The translations under genes and the position numbers were made by a program. Positions 44,482 through 56,109 of a DNA stretch of 64,000 nucleotides are shown one piece after another. This DNA comes from Athripsodes cinereus. Taxonomy: Eukaryota > Arthropoda > Insecta > Trichoptera > Leptoceridae. The stretch spans positions 27,806,948 through 27,870,947 of the forward strand of contig OX388314.1 in assembly GCA_947579605.1 (NCBI GenBank), read 5' to 3'. A model generated the notes under the pieces. That model saw only the letters and a program-made list of their open reading frames with translations. It made no database searches and was not told the DNA's origin. The first letter of the stretch is position 1. Every line of letters starts with the position of its first letter.

Positions 44482-44822
44482 ATTTCGAGGATCATCATCA
44501 TCATCGCCCTCAACGCTCCTCTCGGGAGCACAGGGCAGAAACCAGCCTCATCCATTCAGAGCGTCTCTGCGTCAATTGCGTCACCTCTTTCCACGACATT
44601 CCCTGCGCTCTGATATCGTTGTCATAGGAACGGTGTATTGTGAAAGAGGGACGCCCGGGCCGACGGAACCCCTGCGGACGGAAGAACAGTACGTGCTCTT
44701 TTTTTCCAACTATCATTGGGCATTCTCAGAACATGTCCCAGCCAGGACCGTAGTCTCTCCTGGGTTATGGAGATTACAGGTCTCTGCCGGCGCATCCAGC
44801 AGAGATCCGTAATTTCGAGGAT
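44482..44822 (-). mobile_element. RTE-like LINE group A copy with 11-bp target duplication
   Basis: atttcgaggat at 44482-44492 and 44812-44822 flank a 319-bp insert. On the minus strand it encodes ...QRPVISI, then SWLGHVLRMPND (frame disturbed near 44700 by two extra bases), FRRPGRPSFTIHRSYDNDI and the CSREER end with the (GATGAT)n tail. It reaches further 5' than most copies and serves as the reference for the twin-primed copy at 56.3 kb. Confidence 0.88.
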
Positions 44823-44824
44823 AC

Positions 44825-45500
44825 AATCTTGTTATTTTGTCAATCCAAAACGGGAATGATGAAGTTCAATTACACTTCCGCAATAATATTATACAGAGTA
44901 CCTAACATAAATAAACAAAACATCCATATCAAAGTTACTAAAGCCACAAAACCCAATAAATAAATAAAATAAATTATTTATTGGAATTTGTTTTCTGTTT
45001 TGTTGTTATTTATTTCTTTGGGGTTGGAGGTCTTAGGGAACTAAGTTTACTAGATTTTATGAGAAATAATATAAACTACACTCAAACTATGATTATTTAA
45101 CGGAAAAACGACATTCCGTATTTCTGTCCACTCGTGTATCTAATGGAGTCAGGAGATCCAACCTCTTCCAACACCTTTTCGACTCTCGGTCTTGCCATTG
45201 ATGATAGTTGCAGCAACTTGTAGGAAAGTTCTTTTCTTCTCTGAACACATGGCCTACATAAATAGGAAAAAAACATTTCGGGTTTTAATATTTCAAATCA
45301 GTTCCCTATTTGCTCTGACTCTTTGGAATATCCTTTCATTGCTGAAATTGTACGTCCAGAGTATCTGAAGCATTCTTTAATATAATCCATATTTCAAATT
45401 CTTCCAACCGGTTCATGCAAGTTAATTTGAAAATACATGTTTGGACCCCATATCACAACTCTGACCATATTTTTTATTTATTTATTTTATTTATAAACGG
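44825..45500. other. No gene seen
   Basis: AT-rich; nothing recognisable. Confidence 0.4.
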
Positions 45501-45574
45501 CACACTGGCCATTGCCAACAAATGTTTTGAAATATCATTTAATATTTTTTATAATAATTAGACAACTTTTTTAA

Positions 45575-45752
45575 AGATGCGCCGTTTTGTGAAAAAACCA
45601 CCACAAGGGCCCATTCAAGAATCATAACACCTCCTGAACAATAGGGTTTTAAACCTCACCTTGAACACCTCTACACTCTCCAGAGTCCGCAAATCATAGG
45701 GAATTTAGTTCCACAGCAACGGACCAGCCACACAGAAGGCACGGTCAACATA
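45575..45752 (-). mobile_element. CR1/L2-like LINE C-terminal fragment
   Basis: The minus strand from 45748 reads VDRAFCVAGPLLWN, a stop, then IPYDLRTLESVEVFKVRFKT and LLF. The pattern A-F-x-V-x-G-P-x-x-W-N-x-x-P followed by F-K-x-x-F-K-x-x-L marks the C-terminus of CR1/L2-type LINE ORF2. It is followed by the 3' block gggcccttgtggtggttttt, seen also (reverse) at 19.17 kb. Confidence 0.7.
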
Positions 45753-45759
45753 GTTAGCC

Positions 45760-46365
45760 AGACACACACCATTTACATAATTATATAAGAAGTTTACACA
45801 TTATAAAACAAGAAATTGAAAATATTAAAAAAGTGAAAATTAGTAAAATCAACTCATTAGCTAATTACGCAAAAACATTGTGTGAGCACATATTTACCCA
45901 ACCCACATCTACCCAACCAATCTCTATAATAATGCATTTCTAATAGCACCATTTTATTAAATACGTTGAACGTGTATCTAGTTCTAAAATAACAAAAGTT
46001 TTCTTGATAGTCAGATGAATACTATTTACGTATGTACCTAGAAGTTGTAGTGTATTGTTCTTTTATAGGACTCTACTCCGCATAAACCACGATAAACGCG
46101 TCGATATCTCGTCACAGATGGGCCGTACATTTATTCCAGATCTGGGCTGGCGAGGTCGCAGTAAAATTGAGAATAAGACCATCGTTTGATTGAATAGTTT
46201 TTATTTAACTTATTTTCGAAGAATTAACTATGTCAAAGATGTGAGACATTTTTATATTTAAAAAATATTTATATTATTTGAAACAAAAAAAAACGGTTTA
46301 CTAGGTACTTTATACTGACCTAGGTTTTGACATGTGATGTCTTTTTCGAAAATCGCATGTCGAAA
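45760..46365. other. No gene seen
   Basis: No coding region or named repeat. Confidence 0.4.
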
Positions 46366-46369
46366 TCGC

Positions 46370-46465
46370 ATGGATAGCTTGCATGTTTATTATATGCGGT
46401 TGGTCTGCTGGCTACCCCACTTGAGGGATGTGCCGTGATGGTATAGTAGTAGTAGTAATATAGAC
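46370..46465 (+). repeat. LINE 3'-end family 1, terminal part
   Basis: Well preserved end: gcatgtttattatatgcggt, tggtctgctggctaccccac, gtgccgtgatggtatag and (TAG)n. Confidence 0.7.
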
Positions 46466-46469
46466 TGAA

Positions 46470-48175
46470 TGCTAACTCAAAACTAGTTTTAATAAAGAAA
46501 AAACTCACGTAAATATACTTAAACGAAAACGAATGTAAAACCAACAAACGAAAACTGTGACCTTTTTCATTGTTATTTTGGCTGCACACAAATGAACAGC
46601 TTTTTCACTTATGCTGGTTGTCGCTATTTAACATGATAATATTATCATGTATACGTCACCTTTCTATTTTTGAAGTAAAATAATATCTGATCGGACCATT
46701 AAGAGTCACATCAATGTTAAGTCCAAAAAGACATAGTCAGACTAAATGGCAAACAAACTGGACGAGAGAATACTTCATATTGGACTTCACGTAGAATGGG
46801 AATACTTGTGGAAGCTTAAGAAATCCAAAACATCTTATATAGTACAATAATGCTTAGATTTTTTTTTATGATGCGTAGAAGATTAATAATTTCATGAATA
46901 TCGAGTTCATTGACATTCTCACTCCTCGAAAACATTGTGATTAATAGTAACGACAAGAATACTTCCAATTTATTTTTGTTTTATGTATTTTCCTGTGACA
47001 AATTTGAACATTAATACAAGTTTAGTATACAAGTCGGCTGGTGGTACAATGGAACAAATACAAAATGGTAATTTGGTCCCAGTAGTCAGGTTGTTTTTGA
47101 CATTTCAAAATGAGTCCCTTGACAACCAAGGACAATCGTTCAAAATGAAAAAGGTTGGATAGAAAATAAATTACTTTGAAGGGTTGTAAGAGTCGTTTCT
47201 ACCCTTTACTTAGGAAGGTTAAGAGATATAACAGTGGCGTCTCATCAAGTATCATAAACTAGACAGACCTGTTCCGTGGAATTTCCGGAAACTTTTTTTT
47301 TAATTATTGATTTCAAAAGTCAGTTTAGTATAATTAAAATATCACGAATAATACATTTGACTACCTACTTCAATCAGCGATGATGTTATTTATTATTCTG
47401 AATATGTTATTTTTTTGGTACGATAAGCACAGCGTATTGTGTTAATATAACATGAATATGTTCCATTGGATTTCTCCCTTGTGGAAGATGTGCCGTAATG
47501 AAATAGATTGAATAATGTTTTTTTATATGTAGGTATTAATCAAAAAAAAATATAAGCTGAGGACACCTTGTGTACGTACTGATATTTGAAACGACTAGAT
47601 ACTGCGTGATCTACATGGTTTGGATAATCCTATTTCTTACATAATTATGTTGATTGTATTTATTTTATAAAACGTGTGGATAGCCGAGAGAATAATTAGA
47701 ACAATAATTTGTTAAATAAATGAATTTCAGCTAAGGGAGCAGACACATGTAAGAAGGTACTTATTAATAAAAAAAATACATTGTTAATTATTTAAAATGT
47801 GAAGAACATAATCAGTTTCAATGTTAAGTATAAGTTAAAACAAATATTCAGCAGCAGTTATTTATTTGTATTTTTTCCTGTTATAATATCGATTGGGTTT
47901 ACATGGAAAGTACGCCACTGTTTAGTATATTATTTTTATTGTTTATTCAATCTTTCATCATGATTCTCTGAAAAATAAATACTTTAGCTTAATTCTTAAA
48001 AACAGAAATTATTATATAATGAAAATAATAAAACTTTTATAGGTAAGTACTCACAATCTTTTTATTTTATTTTTCATAAATTATAATCTTTTTAAAGATG
48101 GAGAAATAATTTAAATTAATTTTCTGTGAAATTTCTGAATGGAATATAGAACACCCACTGTTTTGATCTTTATGA
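46470..48175. other. No gene; one diverged family-1 end near 47390-47510
   Basis: ctcccttgtggaagatgtgc and cgtaatgaaatag is a worn family-1 terminus. The rest is AT-rich. Confidence 0.4.
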
Positions 48176-48400
48176 GTTTTTGAGCGTCCTGTAAATGACA
48201 AGTTAATAATAGTAAAATGGCAATTAATAATCTTTGAATATAAAAAAAATTATACCTACCTACTTATTTTGAAAAAAAACGGGATTACAAAATATGCACA
48301 ATAAAATAAACAACATTTAATTTTTCTTATGTAAACTGATTTGTTGATTTTGTTATGTGAATGATGATGTGCAAGAAGAATAAAATAAATAAATAAATCC

Positions 48401-49001
48401 AATATATAAAATTCTCGTGTCACGGTATTTGCTATCATACTCCTCCAAAACAGCTGGACTGATTTTGATGAAATTCTGTGTGCTTATCGGGAAGGTCTAA
48501 AAATCGGCCAACGCCTATTTTTCATAACCCTAAAAGTTAAGAGTGGTCCACCCCATTTTTTTTTGACAAAATGTTTCATTTTTATTATTTTACATACAGC
48601 CCTAAATTTTCACCCTTCTACCATCAACCCCTATTTTTAATAGCGATATTAGTAATCTACAAATAATGTAGGATATGGCCAAACAATGTTTACCGCATTT
48701 TTTTTGACAAAATGTTTCATTTTTATTATTTTACATACAGCCCTAAATTTTCACCCTTCTACCATCAACCCCTATTTTTAATAGCGATATTAGTAATCTA
48801 CAAATAATGTAGGATATGGCCAAACAATGTTTACCCCATTTTTTTTGACAAAATGTTTTATTTTTATTATTTTACATACAGCCCTAAATTTTCACCCTTC
48901 TACCATCAACCCCTATTTTTAGTAGCGATATTAGTAATCTACAATTAATAATGTATATGGCCAAACAATTTTTGCCGGGTCAGTTAGTAAATATATAAAA
49001 T
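48401..49001 (+). mobile_element. Helitron-like non-autonomous repeat
   Basis: Starts near 48412 with ttctcgtgtcacgg, followed by tactcctccaaaacagctgg and ctgattttgatgaaattctg, a head common to many insect Helitron-like repeats. It ends tttgccgggtcagttag, where the usual terminus is CTAG. Flanks on both sides are aatatataaaat (48401-48412 and 48990-49001). Helitrons do not duplicate their target, so this is either a target preference or a sign that the family moves differently. The interior is mostly a 3-copy tandem array. Confidence 0.65.
48552..48975 (+). repeat. Three 141-bp tandem units inside the Helitron-like repeat
   Basis: gacaaaatgttt starts at 48565, 48706 and 48847, exactly 141 bp apart. 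Units contain acatacagccctaaattttc and cttctaccatcaaccccta, and differ at only a few bases except in the last 30 bp of the third. Confidence 0.92.
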
Positions 49002-49095
49002 GATGATTGTATAGTACTAGGAATAACATTGTGAAGGTTATTTTAAAATAATTAAAATAAAATACTGTATTACTTTCACTATGAATAATATTTGA

Positions 49096-49136
49096 CACAG
49101 AGGCCTTTCGGGTAGAAACCCCATCATCAGAGTTGT
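49096..49136 (-). ncRNA. Hammerhead-ribozyme-like motif with canonical core
   Basis: The minus strand reads CTGATGA (49130-49124), T, stem II GGGG-TTTCTA-CCC, GAA (49109-49107), palindromic stem III AGGCCT (49106-49101), then C (49100). The core and GAA are canonical except for one extra T after CTGATGA. Stem I pairing is weak. No element is recognised around it. Confidence 0.5.
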
Positions 49137-49384
49137 TATCAGTTTCTTAAATTATTTAAAAAAAAAATTATTTAAAATAAAACACTACACTATTACAAAC
49201 ACTAAAATAAAACACTACACTTTTACAAACACTACACTATTATATTGCACTATTACAAACATAATATTATTATTATTTATAAAAATATCACGCAATTTTT
49301 ACAAAAATAAAATAATTAAAATTGTTTGTTTCCTCTCTGCATTTCCATGGAGAATATTATGGGGCGAAAGACAGAACCACAAAA

Positions 49385-49500
49385 CGTAACCCAAAATACT
49401 TGTAAAATTCAGTGATGAGGTTACCCACCCATCCCGAATTGTTAATTTATTTTTATGGCACAAAAAGACGTTCTATATCTACCAACTTCATCATGATGTA
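49385..49500 (+). repeat. LINE 3'-end family 1 fragment
   Basis: aattcagtgatgaggttacc, cacccatcccgaattg and atggcacaaaaagacg. Confidence 0.5.
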
Positions 49501-49504
49501 TCTG

Positions 49505-50030
49505 AAATACATTTATGTGTAGATGAATATAATATAATTCAGCTTTTTTACATTTTTGAAAATCAATTTTATCTGAAAACCATTAAGAAAATGATATTGA
49601 AAGAAGCATTATTAATAAATTCAATTTTCATGAAGTGTTTCATTATTTTTTATGATATAATATTACCATTCATCAAAAATAATTTGTTATTTTTGCCAAA
49701 AGTACTTTTTTATGAGATTTTATGAAGGATTACTAAACTTCTAAGAATATATTATAGAAAAACGTTTAGTATTAGAAAATACTTAATATTTCATTAAATT
49801 CTATAAGTTTTAAAAAATTGTTGAGCTTTTTAAGCATTGGTATAGATAGATGAACAAGAACAACAAGATAAAAAAGGCGGTAGTTGTTTTCAAAGATAAA
49901 TCGAATACGCGCTCTGTTCTTCTCTATGCCTTCTCGAGTAGGTTAAGTTTTTTTTAAATCTTTTTTGTTCGCCTTCTTGGTGATGGTGGAAAAAATAAGA
50001 TATTCTAAATTATGATGATTATGTGTTTCT
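49505..50030. other. No gene seen
   Basis: AT-rich; nothing recognisable. Confidence 0.4.
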
Positions 50031-50035
50031 TTGGC

Positions 50036-50300
50036 ACCGTTTTACCATCCTTTGACCGTCTCAAGGGCGCTGGTAAAAAAGGGAGGCTTCGTTTTGCTTC
50101 TATAACCGTTTATGTTGCTCTGGCGTCGCAGATCGGCAGACAGTCTATTCCACGTCACGGGACCTGCAATGCTGTAAGACCTGTGATGGCATTGTGTGGC
50201 ATCTTGTATCTGCTGGGCTTTCTCAGTTTATCAACGGATGATCGACGCGCATTGCGAGGAGCAGTATCCAAGAAGTTCGAAAATGAACAGCAGCGACACG
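50036..50300 (-). mobile_element. CR1/L2-like LINE C-terminal fragment, degenerate
   Basis: The minus strand contains SIAGPVTWNRLSADLRRQSN and ends FFTSALETV, clearly related to the better copy at 50.9 kb. Reading upstream is disrupted. Confidence 0.7.
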
Positions 50301-50409
50301 GTTTTGTATGCTAGAAGGTACAATTTGAATTTGCGATCCTGTCCTCAACTCGCAGCTAGTGCAGTCTTCTCAGCAGTGGTGTTTTATGGAATCAGCAATG
50401 GATTACAAC

Positions 50410-50797
50410 AATATCATCACTATTTTTTTTATTCTACTAATGGTTTATTATGTGAGAGAGACGTCTTTCGTCTGATGAGGACATTGTCAATCTGATTTTA
50501 AAAAGATTTTAAAAAGAATTGTTCTCCCTCTCGCATTGTAATTAGTGATTTCTTAGAATTAGTTACTGATACATACTTCATTATAATATTATACTATACT
50601 CTCTTATCATTGTTATTGTAAACATTTTTATATATATGAATGATGTTGTATTTTTAAAATCAGATTGACAATGTCCTCATCAGATGAAAGACGTCTCTCT
50701 CACATAATAAACCATTAGTAGAATAAAACATTTGTTTTATTATTTCGATATGGAATTCTACTACCTAAACACCGACACAGTGAATAATATCATCACT
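50410..50797 (+). mobile_element. Foldback family H, long-loop pair with 12-bp target duplication
   Basis: aatatcatcact at 50410-50421 and 50786-50797 bounds the insertion. Arms of ~73 bp (about 50426-50500 and 50656-50729) carry gagagagacgtctttcgtctg and its inverse, with a ~150-bp loop. Then comes the tail cgatatggaattctactacctaaacaccgacac, ending at the duplication. The minus-strand arm motif is CTCATCAGAC-GAA-AGACGTCT-C. Confidence 0.75.
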
Positions 50798-50924
50798 CTT
50801 GAATTGAAAATTACTCTCTTTTAATTTAAATTTACAAAAAAGGGTGCCAGAGCCCCTAGAGATTATGGGATATTGTGGGATGATGATGATTTTGGATGAT
50901 TTTATTTATGACGCCGTTTTACAG

Positions 50925-51200
50925 TCTCTAGACCGTCTCAAGGGCGCCAGTGAAGAGTTCAGTCTTTAATTTGCCTCTGAAGCTAGTGACCGTCTGACCA
51001 TCTCTCAGTAGCACCGGTAGGCGATTCCACGTAACTGGTCCGACAACACCAAAGGCCCTCTCGTAGAAATTGGACTTACCGGCTCTATTGGGCTCAGTAA
51101 GTCTATTTACGGCCAGTTCCATAGAGCGCAGAGGTCTTCTAGTGGTCGAGTCAAGGGGACAAAGCTCTGTGATATGGTTGATTGTAAAATTGCCCATAAT
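50925..51200 (-). mobile_element. CR1/L2-like LINE C-terminus
   Basis: 89-90 codons on the minus strand: MGNFTINHITELCPLDSTT, RRPLRSMELAVNRL, AFGVVGPVTWNRLPVLLRDG, TSFRGKLKTELF and a stop after ALETV. This is the C-terminal tail of a CR1/L2-type ORF2 (R...AFGVVGPxxWNxLP...F+x+LKxxLF). 5'-truncated; the frame is intact in what remains. Its lower AT content contrasts with the surroundings. Confidence 0.8.
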
Positions 51201-51604
51201 TATGTATTTCTATATGAAAGTCCATGTATGTATTATGAACTTATATACATGGTTTAATATCTAACAGTACAAAGTGAAAGTTTTCAAACTCTTGTGTCTC
51301 TTAGTTCTTGCAATGGACTAATTATAGGAATAATAATATTAGGTTCCCAACATGTCCACTACAATTTGTAGGAACTATGTCTATGGGTCTAGCTTAGTTC
51401 TAACAAGTGTGTCGTTTTGTCTCCTTTCACTTCAAGATTCACATCGGATACTTATCAGATACCTGCTTGAAAAAATCATTCTTATTCGTTATCGCAGTGA
51501 GACTAAGAAATTATCGTGTATTTTTGTGGTGCAATGAGTCATTACACTATTAAGACAACTAGGCAACTAACATGTTTGCACAGTGTACCCATTATGCAAA
51601 ATCT

Positions 51605-51790
51605 AATCGGAAGAAGTAAGAAAGGCATCCCAAAACTTACGAATTGTCTCTAGGCTGGCTTAAGTGATCACTTTCGGTGTCCATGAACTATGTTTAACAA
51701 TTTCTCCATTCTCACTATCACGATATAAGGTTCACAAAATAATTGAGAAACATTTAATGAAAACTATAAAAGCAACCGTGGAGCACCCAA
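51605..51790 (+). repeat. Interspersed repeat family 4 copy
   Basis: gtctctaggctggcttaagt, gatcactttcggtgtccat and ccattctcactatcacgata; compare 30.6 and 54.9 kb. Confidence 0.5.
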
Positions 51791-51794
51791 GCCA

Positions 51795-52800
51795 AAAAAA
51801 TGGTCTCCCACTATTTTCTTGCCTTTGCCTGAGTTCTCTGTTCAGTTCAGTTTAGAACCTACTGTTCAGAAGGTATTCAACTGAATAGTAGGTAACTCTA
51901 CCTTACATAAACATTTGTTTAAAAAAGGCCCAAGTACTTAACGTCGTTTAATCAAAGGAATTCTTCCTGAAACAATTTTGTAAACTTTCAACTAATATTA
52001 CATAGTATAATCACTATGTAGATATCTATATAATGTTGTTGATAACCACACGATGTTGTTGTTGTTGCCTGTTGTTACTGCAATGGTATGGTCTCAGAAA
52101 CCTTCAAAAGTCAGTTTATGCCACAAATAGTTAAATACACACCGTATATACAGAGTATCCGTTAACGTTTTCTACTGCTGGACTTTAAAAGTTTGTTAGA
52201 CGTACATACCTACATACGTTCAACTTAATGCTACCAAATTTTGGAAATACTTTATTTAGGTATATTGCAATTTGAGATTTCTCCGCATATTATTATATTG
52301 CAGTGGTCAGCAAAGTTACTAAATACAATTTGCTGATTTTGTAGTAGGATTTTACGTTATGTTGATTAGGGTATAGTGATTTTGAACTAACGGAGCACTA
52401 GGCCTTTTATATAAGTTTTACAGAAAGCTTTTAAAGAAAATGTAGATGTATAATTTTAACAAATTAATTCATTTTGATAACATTGTCAATACATACTATA
52501 TGTCAAACACAATACAGTTAAATAATACCCAATATGAGCATTGCTCCTGTTTTGGAGAATTAATTTGTTCTTTTGAATTTATATACTTAGACATAATAAA
52601 ACATAACATTCATAAACAAAAAGTCAGTGATATATATAAAGAAAAACTGAGATTAATTTATACCTGTATATTAAACAACAAACACATTACATGCAAGCTT
52701 AAAAAAAGTAGAAGTGTCAGTAGTAACAATAATATTTAGACAAAACTTTTTTTACAAGATGAACCTATCTGTTTTTTTTTGTTATAAAACCAAAAACAGC
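51795..52800. other. No gene supported
   Basis: A 97-codon open frame at 52446-52739 starts with ATG and has a plausible Cys/Lys-rich end (YKEKLRLIYTCILNNKHITC), but I recognise no family and the base composition is that of the background. Confidence 0.3.
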
Positions 52801-52807
52801 TTTATAC

Positions 52808-52910
52808 ACTTTTCACAGTAAACTTAAAGCTTGTGTGGCTACAAGGGAGTTTGCCGGCACCTGGTATCGAACCACGCACCTCTTGTGGCTAAGATACTAA
52901 CACACATTTA
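52808..52910 (-). repeat. tRNA-derived SINE fragment
   Basis: In reverse complement gcgtggttcgataccaggtg (B box), ccggcaaactcccttgtagc, aagctttaagtttactgtga. Same family as 41.3 kb. Confidence 0.55.
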
Positions 52911-52914
52911 CATT

Positions 52915-53870
52915 TGTGTTGGTACATTAAACATTATACATAATCTGCCACATATTTAAACTAAAATAAAGTTGTAAATTGTATCTAAACCTCTCATATG
53001 GATTAGTGATTTGAAAATAAAAGAGACTTTGTATTTTCCACTAAAATTTCTTTTTTTTTTGCAAAGTTCCTATAATTTTTAAATAAATATAGAATTCCAC
53101 AGTGTTAATCACGAAACATACGAAAAATTCTAATACCTAATACAAAATAAATACCAATAAAATCTACTATTTTAATTACATATTTATATGCACTTCACAG
53201 TACACTCTAAAACTTGTAAAAAATGTGGGATACCTATTGTTTGTCGGTGACTCTACGAAGCTTCAATTTAAAGACAATTTCTACAATTTTTTTCCTCCAC
53301 AAACATTAGCATTTAAATATTTTTTCTTTTATATGGTAGGTACCTGTGTACATAGATGATAATATAATGTATACCTACCTCCATATATTACCTTTTATCT
53401 AGTTTTACTTACGGTTACAAAAACAAATAAGGTGATAAACTACATAATATATGACTGCTATACAATGATTTTTTTTATATATTAAATGTTGCTATTGACG
53501 GTTAAGCGCTTTATGGATTATCTGATTGGAAAATGGCGACTAACTAATAGTCATAATATAATATGGAAAAATTATTACCGGAGATATAATGGGACTAAGA
53601 AATTTCTGTGTTGTCAACACTCTAACATCCGCACAAGTATTTATTATACCCCACATTTATTAAGTAAGTTGAAGCTTATTTTGTTATTTAGTAATATGGA
53701 CCTCCACCAAGAAATGCTGGTCGATAAATTAAACTTTATTTGTTTTATAAAACTCCGTAATTTAAATAAAGGAATACAAATGGTAGGTATGTTTATTGAT
53801 GTTTTTTTTTTACAAAACCACTGTATCAGGTTAAATGTAAATTTAATACACAAATCTACCATACAAGGCT
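52915..53870. other. No gene; contains one short repeat at 53700-53745
   Basis: The 128-codon open frame at 53486-53872 runs through the gacctccaccaag...gtcgataaattaaac repeat block shared with 18.99 kb, so I treat it as fortuitous. Confidence 0.4.
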
Positions 53871-53874
53871 GAGA

Positions 53875-53965
53875 AAAGACAACGTAACGTTATTTTGACT
53901 TGAACTTGCAACTCATCCTTTTCGCGAGGTGTGCTTTGACCAATTAAGCTAGCAGGCGACATTCC
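53875..53965 (-). repeat. SINE fragment related to 24.3 kb
   Basis: gaaaagacaacgtaacg, ttgacttgaacttgcaactc and aggtgtgctttgaccaatta match the left arm at 24.28-24.36 kb; diverged. Confidence 0.5.
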
Positions 53966-53969
53966 GAAG

Positions 53970-54900
53970 GTTCCAATATTCTCTTTATAAACTTCAATGA
54001 CAACGGAACCCAGAAAAATACCTACGTATAGCTTTCACGTTAAAGTTTTTCAACTTACCATTCTTGATAGAAATTCATTATGAAACATAATACTTATTCT
54101 ACTGGTGACTTTACCACGATAGCTTTTTCGTATAGCTGTTTTATGAAATTCAGATCTTAGGTAGGTATTACATAATAATAAAACGAGATACCATGCACCT
54201 TCTTCTCGTCAAAAAAAGTATGTTTGACCTAATATTACATATGTACAAAATTTAACATGTAATATCACACCCTCCCTTTAAAAATAAGTGTGTCCTCTTT
54301 GTTAACAGTTATTTTTGTTATTTGACCTCTTCGATTAATAATATACATTCTGACCCTCAATACACTGTACATTTTCAAGATTATTTTTGCATATTGCCAT
54401 GCGTATCCATGCAGTGCATAAATTATAATTAATTCTTTATATTCAAATGAAAATTATTTACCCCTAGTTTTCTGTGATTTACATTTTCCGATTGATTCAA
54501 TCACAGGTTAAAGGCAAAAGAGGCGCCGTATAGACTTTGTGGGATTGTTTATATTGGGGTAGGATGAGAAGACAGGATGATATTATTATTAGTATTGAAG
54601 AGGGTGGAAGGGGATGAAATGGAAAAGGAAGAAGAGTCAAACTAATAATAATGATAGTACTACCTAGAATAAGGGATGATGTCATGGGTGTACCCAGAAT
54701 AATTATAATTAGATTTTTTTCATTCATACAACTGTGTGTATTTGGTGTTTAGATATACACGTTAAATGTCTACACCCTCGTAACCAAATATTCATTTAGG
54801 AATAGGATTTATAAATGTTTAGAATATACCTATACTATATTTTTATTGTTTGGTTAATTGGATTTGGGCAGAACGCGCTGATTTTACAAACCAATCAGAT
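53970..54900. other. No gene seen
   Basis: AT-rich. Purine-rich patch (gaagagggtggaagggg...) at 54595-54640. Confidence 0.4.
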
Positions 54901-54904
54901 ATCT

Positions 54905-55055
54905 CATTGCATTGTCGTTTGCATTTAATGTTTCTTGGTTGATCCGTGGACCTAACATCATGATAATGAGAATGACGGAATTGGTTAATGTCGTTCTTAG
55001 ATGCCGATAGTGATCATTCAATCCAGCCTAGAGACAAAGAGATGAGAGACCAGTT
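54905..55055 (-). repeat. Interspersed repeat family 4 copy
   Basis: Reverse complement of the 30.6 kb unit: atcatgataatgagaatgac, gatgccgatagtgatcattc and cagcctagagac. Confidence 0.5.
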
Positions 55056-55079
55056 CTTTAATGGGGATTTAAGATTTTG

Positions 55080-55295
55080 TCTCCTTATACTACTACCATC
55101 CAGCACACCAGGTGCACTTTTAATAAACATGTGAACCGTCCATTCCATGCCAACAAAGATAAAATAAGACATACAGGATTAGTGACAAACCTCATTGTTG
55201 AATTTAAGATATTATTAAATGTGTTTGTTTTTTCGAACACTTACTGTCTTTAACAGGGCACTCAGAAACTTACGGAAATGAGTGAGAGCCCAATT
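55080..55295 (-). repeat. LINE 3'-end family 1 copy
   Basis: tactactaccatccagcac, aacctcattgttgaatttaa, ttttttcgaacacttac and gggcactcagaaacttacgg. Confidence 0.65.
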
Positions 55296-55677
55296 ACTAT
55301 TCTTTGTCGAGTGCTCCTCGAAACAAACTTTGTCTCACTTCTTACTATTTTCGAGATTTTAGCTACGCCCATGGATGAGGGTGTAAAGATTAACAAGGAC
55401 AAGTTTAATGTTGGGACGGACGAGGAGGTGGTCGGTTTGTTTGTTTACATTCGTCTTTGAAAGTGTGTCGTTGCCACTTGTCTCAACTACTATTATACTC
55501 TACATGAAGGAAACAGAAACTCGATGGGAATATATTGTATCTACTACCAATAATATTACAATCAATAAGGACAGAACATGAATACGGTAACAACTTACTC
55601 TGGAGGTGGGGAAAAAGAGATAGCCCCAATTGTGAGTGTGGAGACGTGTAGGCGGTGAGATGCATAGTGAGATGCAT

Positions 55678-55878
55678 AGGCCTGAGTCAATAACACATTT
55701 TCACGTTACGTTTTCGTTCCGTTAGCGTTGAAATGCAGACGACGTTGCGCCAAAGTGTCAATTTTCGTAACTATTGTGTATCTTAGCAACGAAATTGACA
55801 CTTGCTTGCAACTTCGTCTATACTCGAACGTTAACGGAACGAAAACGTAACGTGAAAATATGTTATTGACTCAGGCCT
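55678..55878. mobile_element. ~200-bp MITE with ~50-bp inverted repeats
   Basis: Ends aggcctgagtcaataacaca and cgttacgttttcgttccgtt recur inverted at 55820-55878. The centre has a weaker inverted repeat (agtgtcaattttcgtaac / acgaaattgacact). No clear target duplication, so the superfamily is open. Confidence 0.8.
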
Positions 55879-56109
55879 CAGAGGCCTGTCATCTCAAAAA
55901 ACTCAGCAATGACTTGCAGCATATACACAAAGCAGAAACGGAGGCGGAGAAAGACTGTAGAGGATAATACGCAACCCACAAGAGTCGAGTTTTGCATACG
56001 ATTTTGACACAATAAATCTAAGTTATTTTACAATCGATTACCTTTGTAACAAACCTTTCAGTATAACGAAGGTTTCTAACTAAATACATATGACGACTTG
56101 TATCCCGTA

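Noticed and set aside
52446..52739. 97-codon plus-strand open frame starting with ATG
   Set aside because: No recognisable family, no splice or promoter context; chance frames of this size are expected here.
53486..53872. 128-codon plus-strand open frame
   Set aside because: Runs through a dispersed repeat block shared with 18.99 and 33.27 kb, overlaps an opposite-strand frame and has background composition.
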